Positions 1-11,400 of a DNA stretch of 64,000 nt are shown one piece after another. Position numbers and translations under genes: made by a program. Source of the stretch: Sinotaia quadrata (taxonomy: Eukaryota; Mollusca; Gastropoda; Architaenioglossa; Viviparidae); contig CM054180.1 in assembly GCA_028829895.1 (NCBI GenBank), positions 120,652,363-120,716,362 of the forward strand, written 5' to 3'. Below the pieces are notes generated by a model, which worked only from the letters and a program-made list of their open reading frames with translations, was not told the origin of the DNA and made no database searches. Every line of letters begins with the position of its first letter. Positions within the stretch are counted from its first letter, which is position 1.

Positions 1-61
1 TGTTTGGATTTGAGTTTTGTTCAAATTCGAGCAGATAAAAAAGAAATATGGTAATTTAGTA

Positions 62-118
62 ATGATTATAATAGCTCTAATTGGTCTTTCGCTTTTTTCG
101 ACTGGGCAACATGTGCAG
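62..118 (+). CDS. Candidate signal-peptide start
   Basis: An ATG at 62 opens MIIIALIGLSLFSTGQHVQ, a hydrophobic core followed by small residues, as in a cleaved signal peptide. The frame is open upstream to the window edge and downstream to 289, but no good phase-1 GT donor follows that would join it to the exon at 874. The link to the Ig-like gene is therefore only positional. Confidence 0.25.
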
Positions 119-552
119 AAGAAAGAAACGATCTTGGTTGTGTCTTTGAAGGCAGCTATCTCTGCAACAGTCATCAAGTGTTGCCATTTCTTTTCACTTC
201 ATTCGCTGTACGAATGGAAATCTAGAGGGAGAGATAACTGTAGACGACATACAAGTATTTATTTAATTCAATATTATGAATACGTTTGAACATTTACCAC
301 CACCACCACCCACCTCCTTATGATGTAAATTGAATTTACTAATTGTTTGGTTGTTTTTTTTGTCGCGAAAGTGCATGCTAGATCGTCGTTAAATTATCTA
401 AGCAGGCCAATTTATAAAATAACGACAAAAATAACACACACAATAGTGGTTGGTGTGGCTAGCTAGATATACGCACACAGGTAGTGTTAAGATGACCTTT
501 GTAAAACACAATAGTAAGGCAAATAGGCATATATGTTTTCCTAATTACTATA

Positions 553-646
553 TTAGAATAAATGATTGCTTATAATATCGGGTTGTATTGAAAAACTCTT
601 TAGAATAAATGATTGCTTATAATATCGGGTTGTATTGAAAAACCCA
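553..646 (+). repeat. Two-copy 47-bp direct duplication
   Basis: The stretch containing AATGATTGCTTATAATATCG occurs twice back to back with almost no change. The surrounding 300-870 interval holds no other feature I can see. Confidence 0.85.
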
Positions 647-873
647 TTAGAATCTTCATGGTGACTTTTTTCAGATTTACCTTTACATAGGAAATAAAAA
701 GAACACATTAACACACACACTTTAATTCTATTTAAAAATGTTGAGTTAAAGAGTAATTATCCAAATCAATTAATAACGTATAACAAATACTGCTCTTGCC
801 TTTATATATTTTTTAAAAAAACTAAACAAAATGCAAGATTTCTTCTCACAAGCTTGTTGATTTTTTTCCTCAG

Positions 874-1236
874 AACAACATGTCCCAGTCATTTTAGGCA
901 ACGGCAGGGACATTTCTTTTATTGAGTGCACTTCGACCATTAAGAAAGAAGGAGGTATAGTTATCAGATTAGAAACGTCTGTACGTCACAATGGTACGTC
1001 CATAGAGACATGCTTAGCCACCTATTACCTGAATATTCAGAGATACGATGTTCTTGTTGACAAAACGTTCATAACAGACTGTTATAAAGAAGAGGACGAG
1101 AAAAAGGCGGCGTTTGTGTCTAGGACCTATTTAATTAATACACCCAAAGTGTTTTAATATACTTGCACTGGAAATATTGTTTACAAAACTAGAACGGCGA
1201 AAGAGTCAACAGTGGAAAAGAACATTACAGATGATG
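874..1236 (+). CDS. Ig-like domain exon with in-frame TAA
   Basis: 363 nt between acceptor TTTTTTTCCTCAG and donor GTAAGT, starting 2 nt into a codon and ending phase 1. The frame is open for 93 codons, meets TAA at 1155-1157, then stays open for 26 codons to the donor. The first Cys (SFIECTS) and the YTC immediately after the stop are placed like the Ig B- and F-strand cysteines; two further Cys lie between. Several N-x-[ST] sites occur (NGTS, NITD). Continuation of the Ig pattern past the stop argues that this is one exon and that the stop is a lesion, a null allele or a base error. Confidence 0.65.
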
Positions 1237-2260
1237 GTAAGTTTTACCTTTGAACTCATTAGAATTATGCTTACTCCTGTTGTAATTATATATCACAAAT
1301 TATTATTGTTGAATTATTGCTACGCTTTGTTAGATTGTAATGTATTTTTCTCTTACATCTTACTCTAGTTTGTTGAAAGTCTACACGTCTAATTGTTAGT
1401 TTGGATTACAGTACAGTTGATGACATGAAGATCATTAGTTTGTATTAGAGTAGAGTTGATGACATAAAGATCATTAGTTTGTATTAGAGTACAGTTGATG
1501 ACATAAAGATCATTAGTTTGTATTAGAGTACAGTTGATGACATAAAGATCATTAGTTTGTATTAGAGTACAGTTGATGACATAAAGATCATTAGTTTGTA
1601 TTAGAGTACAGTTGATGACATAAAGATCATTAGTTTGTATTAGAGTACAGTTGATGACATAAAGATCATTAGGGTTTTAAGTAGGAGAAATCCCACACAG
1701 TGGACATATCAGTGTCCTAGTCAAGACTATATTCATAACATTAAGAAAATCAAACTAAAGCAAAAGCTCTTAATTATTGAAATTATCAATAAAGCAACTT
1801 AGACAGATTGTACACTGACCTGTGTATTTCCTATAATTCATAGGACTTGGTTAAATAGTCTAATATTTTATGTCTGCATCAGATAATCCAGTAAATATTG
1901 TGGAAATATATTTGTTCAAATGAAGCAAATATGTTCGCTGGATGCTATATTAATAAAACATTTTGACCATAACAGGTTACGTGCATTCGTACAACAATAC
2001 TGACTAATATTACACATAATGGGTGAATAATATTGGCACTCAACAGGTTAATTGCTTATTTTACTACTAGCCATTCGTGTAAATAATCGAATATGACTGT
2101 GCCTTTCTTTATAAAGAAAAAAGTACTTTCCTTTGTGGAGAGATTAGAATGACTGAAATCACAGCAACAAATATTTCTTAAGTTATACAGATAGATAGAC
2201 AGGTAGACATATAGATAGATAGATTGGCTAACTGACAAACAGACAGACAGACAGACAGAC

Positions 2261-2359
<99 letters not shown>

Positions 2360-2375
2360 AGATAAGATAAGATGA

Positions 2376-2430
<55 letters not shown>

Positions 2431-5400
2431 TACTTGGATGGATGAATGGATAAATAGATAGATATGTATGTGCGCATTTGTGTGTGCAGATCAATTACTA
2501 ATTGATGTTTTCTCTCCCTTGAACTAGAACGCTTTGCTTCCAGTGGTATACGTTGCCAAGGTCACGGTTGGTGTAATAATCAACCAGGCAGTGCAACTTA
2601 TTCTTCAAACAAACGCTGCTGCAATTCAGCCGTATGTCACGCTTCGAGATCCGGTCGATGGCACGTTCCACTTTGTTGCTTCTACATAGGTATGTACACC
2701 ATTAGAAAGTCATGAAACACGAACCAACTTATTATTACTACATAGATATGTACACCATTAGAAAGTCATTAAACACGAACCAACTTATTATTACTACATA
2801 GGTATGTACACCATTAGAAATCAAGAAACACGAACCAATTATTGTTTCTACATAGGTATGTGCAACATTAGAAAGCCATGAAACACGAAGTTAATTAATT
2901 CCATGTGTTAGATCTACTAAGCTAATTCCCTTCCTAGTACAAGGTCTCACAAATGTCATCAGATAAAGATGTATGCAGTGTTCACTTGTGACGTCATCAT
3001 TTATGATACCAAACTCTCTCTTATTTACAAAGTTATCTTAAACGAAATATTTTAATAAAATAGTGACTAAGAGACGATAAGTCATTTACTTAAAACATAA
3101 ATGGATTTTTTTTTAAATTTAAAGATGAATATATCGTACTAGCTTTGCGAATGAGACAAATATTCTTAAGAGATTAGATAACGTGTGAATGTTTATGTTT
3201 GAATTGACAATCTTGATACTTCAGTGAACCAAGAAGACTGAAGATACAGAATTTAAACAAAACTGCTTGTAATGCACCATTTCAGGTGATTAAGCCACTT
3301 AAGAATTTTACAGACTGGAAAATAAATTGCAAAACAATTCAAAATAACATAATTGACTAGTAATATGCTAGCTTTCATTTCTTTATCATTTTATTAAAGC
3401 TATACTTTTATATAAACAAAACAAAACAAAACAAAAACGAATGGACCATATGCAAGGATAATATAATTAAATAAGCTACATAAATTGTTATTGGAAATCT
3501 TTCGTGTGTTATAGTTCATCTGTATTGCACAGAATAGTAAATTGTGGACATCAAATATTCTGTATAATGAGTCAAGTTTAATTAATAATAAGTACAAGAG
3601 AGATCAATTCCGGCAAGCCGTTATGTATATCACAAATAATGGTGTGGCCGGATTAAAAACTGACCACATCTTTTAATTATAGATTGATGTCACATATCGG
3701 CCTTTACACCTGTGATCCTTAAGTAGATTCAAAATATGAACTTTAAAAACAAACTACTGTTATCGCCCCCTCCTTTGGACCCCGAGTGATACTCTTCTCC
3801 AACAAAATACGAACTTACACTCGTTGAAAAGAAAAAAAAAATATTTATTTATTAAAACATGTCACCAGTCTGGTCACAAGTGTCACAAATGTTATCAACA
3901 AATACCTGCTAAATCATAAAATCACAATCCTATCGATAAATAGATTGTCATATAAATCAAGATTAAACAATTTCAAATATATCCTAAATGATTCATCTTT
4001 GAATACATTATATTTTGTTTTCAGCACGTAAAGTGCCAAGTGATATTACTACTCAAAGTAAGTCAATTGTTTCTAATGTTACTTGCTGTCTTTTCTTACA
4101 AAATACATGCCTGTACTGTAACTTAAATGTTGTAATGTAAATTATTGGTAAGGGCTTTTTCATGTATTATAATGCAACCAACTCTTGTCCAACTTTAAGT
4201 TGCAATCTCATTGTTTAATATGCATGTTCAAGTAAAGGACCACACATCAGTAATTACAAACACACAAATATATATATATAAACAGAGAGAAACTCGTACA
4301 CGCAATAAATTAATCAGGCAGTGAGGTAAGCAAAGAGATGATTGAATGGATAAATGAATCTGTTCTGTTTGTAACTGTCAACATTTATATCTTTACAGGG
4401 TCAATATGATTTTAAAATTACCAAGTTTACATAGGATCTTTTCTTACCAAACCTACATGTGATTACTTCCTACCATAGTTGCATGTGATATTTGTTACCA
4501 CCTCTACATAATATCTTTTCTTACCAACTCTACCTAATATCCTTTCTTACCAACTCTACCTAATATCCTTTCTTACCAACTGTACATGTGACAAATTTTA
4601 ACAACTCTAAATGTATTTTTTTTCTAACCATCTCTACATATGATCATTTCCTACACACTCTACATAACAGCGTTTCTTACCAACTCTAAATGTAATCTTT
4701 CCTTACCAACTCTACTGTGACAGAGTAAATTTCCCCCTCCCTATTTTAAAATTTAATTGTTATGTAGGTTGTTGAGTTGTCAGAGTGACCATACCTTGAG
4801 CACTCCCTGTGGTTTTATTTTTTAAAGTGTTTGAAGTGAAGTAATAAGCCCGAGGCTATAATATTCTAGATTTGCAGACCTAATGGAAACTGAGTGAGCA
4901 GTTTTCTATTATCCAATAAGTATTATTTATGAGAACGAGACTAGCCAATGGGCTGAGATTACGAAGTTATTTGCTGTAGAGAATTTTGCTATCTATTCAC
5001 TTTTGAATTTGAAGGCAAAGAGAGAAGTCCGGCATGGAGGCAGTTATTAACTTGAGTGATGAGTTTAATTGACTGATTGATAGAGAATTGACTTAGCAAT
5101 ACTTCATGCATTTTTCTACATGTTACATTTGTGTAAATATGTACTATGTGAGTTAACTTTTATGTTTGAACAAAGCTGCACTGTGTTTATTTTACCATGT
5201 GTGTGCATGGGGATAATGAATATTGTTGCAGGGATTTGTAAGTTTGAGAATGGAGTGTGAGATAGAGTGGAGTTATTTTGTGACGGATAGAAAACTTAGG
5301 CTTTGCTCCTTAACTATATTTTGCAGTGATCAAATGCCTTCTTGGGTTTGAATTTCGCCCTGAGAGTTTGAGTTTAACCTTGGCTTATGATTCTTGAGTT

Positions 5401-8400
5401 TGAGTCTCAAGTTCAACTTTCAAGTTCCTAGCTACACTTTGTTTGTTCACTGGTTGTGACTTGAGTGACTGGGAAAGCATGGGAAACTTGCAGAGTGTGT
5501 TGCAGATTGTGTATAAGCGTTAAGGGAATATATGTTATGCACTCTTAGTGTACCAAAGTAAGGGATGCTAAGTGCATCAGTACAGTGAAGTTACCAGAAC
5601 CACTGTGATTGTGTTCTGCTCAAGAAACTGATGGCAAGGAGAAAGCCAGATTGGATGAGAGGAAGCAAGCGTCATTATTTTTCTACACGTGCGGCGAGAA
5701 GAACGACATGGACATTGTGATATTGTTGTGAAGGCAACAGAAGGACTGTCTAAACAGCACTTAATCCAGGTTACAAAGAACATTTCAATAACCTACCCTT
5801 GATAACTCCATTTATATTTTTTGATAGATTAAACTGCAATTTGTATTGACTCTATTGTTGTACTGTAATTTTACTTATATATATATAGTGAGACACTGTA
5901 AATTAAATTTGTCAGAATGTGGGTTTCATTGTAATTGTCATATGTATATTGTATTTCTTATATATATATATATATATATAGTGAGACACTGTAAATTATA
6001 ATTATCAGAATGTGGGTTCATGAAATATTGTGTTTAGTTGTCTATTTCATTGTAATTGTCATATGTTTATTGTATTTCTTTCTTTTAATAAATTTATTGT
6101 TAAATATTTTGACCTACTTATGTATAATTATATTGATAATCTTATCCTGGAGAAGAAAGTGTATTACAATAAAGAAAGGTTATCTATCTATCTGTCTATC
6201 TATTTGTCTATCTATCTATCTATCTATCCGTCTATCTATCTATCTATCTGTCTATCTATTTGTCTATCTATCTATCTATCTGTCTGTCTGTCTATCTATC
6301 TCACGTAAAAGCAAACTTGTTAAATTCCTTAGTAAGACGAACACTAATGAGTGCATGCAGGGGAAACGCAAGTGAGCGAATGCATGTAGGGACATCTCGT
6401 GACATAATGGAAATGAGATAATACATCGTCTCAGCGCTTGACAAAATGGAATTGAGATAATACATGTAGGGACATCTCTTTGCATAATGGAAGTAAGATA
6501 ATACATAGAGGCAGAAGGTGACAAAATGGAAATAAAATAATACATAGTGGCAGACGTGACAAAATGGAAGTAAGATAATACATAGTGGCAGAGCGTGACA
6601 AAATGGAAGTAAGATAATACATAGAGGCAGAAGGTGACAAAATGGAAATAAAATAATACATAGTGGCAGATCGTGACAAAATGGAAGTAAGATAATACAT
6701 AGTGGCAGAGCGTGACAAATAGAAGTGAATGAATGCATGTAGGGACATTTCGTGACATAATGGAAGTGAGATAATACATCGTGGCAGCGCGTGACAAAAT
6801 GGATAGATAGATAGATAGATAACCTTTCTTTATTGTAATACATTCTATTCTTTATAATGTGTATTATTTCCGAACAAAATTATTTTTAACAAATATAATT
6901 TTTCTATAATTATTTTGAATAAACAATTGGCGGTACTATAAGACAATTTATAACTGTTCGTTATAAATTAAAAATCGTATCTAATAAAGAATCTATTGAA
7001 TAATTAGCATGATATTTATATGATGTAAACTAATTAAGAACATATTACTGTCTTTTAAATACCAATGTGGTTTTTTTCTTGAAAACAGTGGTCGTTACAA
7101 AGCAGACGTACTTTCTTGCCTTGTCTCTGCTGGTCGTCTTTTCCGTGTGTTCTGTTATCCTTGGAATATTGCGGATGATAGCAATGGGTTTGTTTGCTTT
7201 ATTTTATTTAATTTTTAGTTCAGCGAGACATATGTGAGATCTACTTTCTCTTGATATTTTTTCTTCGGTCACGAGTGTGCATATCTTCAATAGAATTTGG
7301 CATTATGTAACAAAATCAAAACACTGGACTCTATATACATAGCACATTGAATTATGATATATCTTGTTTGATTTTGATTGTAGTTCTTAAATCATCACAT
7401 CGTATGAAATAAAGTTCAAATACTGGATACTATTTGTGACACTTTTATGATGATGCTTTAATAACAACAATATAATGAGGAACCATAATTATAATTTTGC
7501 GATGTGCAATTTCTGAGCACGTGTACCTCATGCAGGTAAGGATAGATTAAAATCTTTGGAGTCTTAGGCATTCCATTTTCTGTTTGGCAGTTCTTTCCTT
7601 CAATTTCAAGTTCTAGCATTCCACTTCCTGTTTAAGTAGTTCTAGCATATCTCATACTGAATTAGTAGTTATATCATTCCATTTCCTGTTTAAGTGTTTC
7701 TATCATATATCTTCTTGTATTAGCAGTTCTATCATTCCACACCCTAATTTCGTAGTTCCATCATTCTACTTCCTTCTATTACTAGTTTTATCATTCTACA
7801 CCCTGTATTAGTTGTCCTATCATTCTACTTCCTATATTAATAGTTCTATCATTCCACAAGTTTTAGTAGTTCTATCATTCTACTTCCCGTATTAGTAGTT
7901 CTGTCATTCCACACTCTAATTTCTTCGTTCTGTCATTCCACATCCTGTTTTTGTACTTGTATCATTCCATTTCCTGTATTATTATTTCTATCATTTTACT
8001 TCCTGTATTAGTAGTTCTGTCATTACACACTATAATTTCTTAGTTCTATCATTTAACACTCTAATTTCTTATTTCTGTCATTCCACATCCTGTCTTTGTA
8101 CTTGTATCATTCCACTTCCTGTATTAGTAGTTCTATCATTAAACTTCCTGTATTATTATTTCTATCATTCCACTTCCTGTACTATTAGTTCTATCATTCA
8201 ACTTCCTGTACTATTAGTTCTATCATTCTGTGGTAGAGTAAATTTGCCTATCCATATTTCTAGTCTTGTTATATAAATTGTCAAGTAACCCGACCTTGGG
8301 CACTCCTTATGATGGTATTTTTGTAAGTGTCAGAGTTAGAGTAAACAACTCGAGTTGAGAATATGCTAGAAATTGCAGATGCAATCCAAACCATTTCCAA

Positions 8401-11400
8401 CTAGATGAGTAGATTTTATTATCCAATGTTTAAGATTTACGGGAACGAGAACAGCCGATGGGCTGAAATCAAAAGTTTACCTGCTGTAAAGAAATCTATT
8501 GTCTAGTCACTTTGAATTTAGAGTGAAAAGAAGTATGGTCACGAAAGGCAGCTGTTAGCTTAATGGTGAGTTAACTGACTAATTGAGAGATAGTGGACTT
8601 AGAAATATTTCATACATTTTTTGCTATTGATATGTTATACTTGCGATTTTTATAGAGGTGTATAAGTGAGTAGACTAGTATTTATACAAATTGTGATCTT
8701 TGATGCTTGTATATAGTGTACTAAAACTTTTACATTGTTTCCAAAGAATGTGCTTGTAAACTTGATATGCAGTATTCATTATACTGTGTGCATGTATTGG
8801 GCTAATAAATACTGTTGCAAGTAACTGTAATTTGACACGTGAATGAAAGAAGGAATGAATATAAAATGAAAACAACTTGAAACTTAGCGTTTGTTCCCTG
8901 ATTATATTTTACAGGAAATATGTGGCCCTTCCTTGTTATAACTGAATCTCCTGGTTTACTGATTATAATCCATTATGGCCTTGGTATATGCGAGAAGTAG
9001 GTCTATCTACTGCAGTGTGTAAGTGTAAGGAAAACTCTGCACTCCATTGACATATGGTGGCAAAGTATGCTGAAAAATTAATCTTAGAACTTAATGGAAA
9101 TCCTAGACTAAAACAGAGTGAGAAAGAGACACATTTGATAGTGGAATAGACATTTAGAAAGCAGTCTTATCTCACTCAATATTTTTATAACACTATCCAG
9201 AACTGTCTTGCTTTATCTATCCTTTTTTCCGACTTTTGAAATCTTTTGACTAGACTATTGATTTGTAATTATTGATTGTATATTGTTATTATTGTTTCCA
9301 ATATTTATGTGTGGAGATTATACTGTTTACATTGATTGGGCATTTTTAGTAACTAGATTAAAGTCTCTAGTTGCTCGAGTGTGTGTGGAGATACTTTTAT
9401 AAAATCAGTCAGCTAGTTTTACAAAACCTTGGTAGTCATTTTGTGATGTAAAAAGAAGATTCTAGGGGAGATAGAAAATGTTGATAGAGATGGGGAAGGA
9501 GGAAGCCAGTGACGTTGGGTTTTCGGGACATGAAGCTATAGATTATGCTATTATCTATGCAGATGAAAGAATATAAATGAAAGGGAGGAGGCTGAAACAT
9601 AGAGATGCAATCCTGAACAGCCAAAAGGGTAGATGAAATGCATTCTAAAGTTTCTACATCATGAGTAAAGGAACATATGTTATAATGGGAATTGGAAAGA
9701 ATGGAAAAAATGTTTGACAGTTACTGATTTATCCATCAAATTAAAAAAAAAATTTAAAGAGAGAAAGAAAATTAAAGATTAGGAATTGAGCATGAAAAAT
9801 GTGTACCAATAACTTTGGCTGAAACTGTCGTTGGTGGGGTGTGTCACCAGGAAGTCACACATTACTCAGTCATGGCAAGGGTAGATAATTGTTTGTGAGT
9901 GTCAGACTGGCTGAATTTGGAGGGGAAAAGTCCATGCCTAGAGTGGAACAATTGACAGGTGATTCTCTACAGAAATATAGAGAGAAGACCAAACTCTCAT
10001 GAACATACATGTTTAAATCTTCCAGCAAAGCTATCGAGTTTTGCTGGATGGTCTCTTGGTTCATAAACAGGAAGGGACTGATAGCAGTAGGTTGGTGCTA
10101 CCTCTGAGCTATTGAGTGAATATGCTGTGTTTAGCTCATGACCCACACTGCCAGTCATGTATGACCAAGCAAAACTTTAGTTCATGTAGAGGCTGAGTTT
10201 TATTGGCCAGGTATGATGAGGGGTGACATCACTCAGTACTGTCAGTCACGCAATATCTGTCAGTGAGTGAATAGAAAGATGGAATGCCCAGTTCCACTAG
10301 GTGAAACCCTAACAATGGATATTCCTTTTAGCCATGTAGCCATCAATCTCGTTTGAGAATTTGTGCTCTCGTTGGGTCGAGGCCACAGATGGATTTTCAC
10401 CATCATTGATTATGTTATTCTATACCATGAGGTGGATGTTCTTAGTTCTATTAGTATCATGTCAGTAGCTAAAGTGCCTTTCACCATTTTCTCAAGTGTA
10501 GGATTTCCAGAGAATAGGGGGACTCAATTCCTGAGCGAGCTAATGAAAGAGATTAATCAACTATTGAAAGTAAAGCAGTTTAAAACTACTCCTTACCACC
10601 ATATACGTAATGGTTTAGTCGAGAATCTAAATTCTACTCTTACTAAGTCATTGAGTAAACTGCGAGTGGAAATACCACATGATTGGGGATATTATTTGCC
10701 AGCACTTTTGTTTGCATTGCAGAAAGTACCACAAGATTTGACTCATTTCATGCCCTTCATACTCATATGGTAGGACCATTAGTGGACCCATGTCCATAAT
10801 ATGAGAATATTGGACAGAGAGTGATCTAGTGAAATCTGTAAAAAGCACATATCAACACCTGATCAAACTTGTGAACTGTACTGATATTTCCTGTCAAGTA
10901 ACAGCCAAGCAAGTACAAAAAATAAGACTAGAAAAGTGTGTCTGTACAACTGTAACATGAACGCATATAACATTAACGTTGGTATGTGAGTGTTGTTGCT
11001 ACCTCTACACTGAAGCATACTAGATGTATCATGGCATGGATGAATTAGTTGAGAAATTGACTCGGTGCAATTTCCAAATTTAGATTGGTTCTAAAGCGAA
11101 TGTTTTTCATCTAATCTGATGAAAGCTTATAAATAACTCCCAGATAATATGGTTGCTACCATGGTAATAGTGTATGATGCTACATCTGTATCCAATGCTG
11201 AATCCATACCAGGCCAGGTAATTAACAGAATTTGAATTTGAAACTTTTGTCACAGGAAATGAGGGACCGAAATTATATTTTATTTCATTTTAAAAAACCG
11301 CTAACAAAACTAATTGAAGTAATCCGAGTTTTGTTATTTTTCGTATGTAGCATGTAACTTCCAGTAACGGTCACCTAAGATCTCTTTAGTAGACAGACGT

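Noticed and set aside
2056..2494. Overlapping minus-strand open frames rich in Ser, Ile, Tyr and Leu
   Set aside because: They are translations of the GATA/GACA/GA microsatellite and have no other support.
2528..2689. Alternative open frame ([15 protein letters not shown]...) in the Cys-rich exon
   Set aside because: It requires a phase the flanking exons do not offer and ends in TAG at the exon edge.
6276..6843. Three minus-strand open frames of 105-180 codons
   Set aside because: Produced by the 39-bp minisatellite, whose period is a multiple of three; the repeats are the same in all frames.
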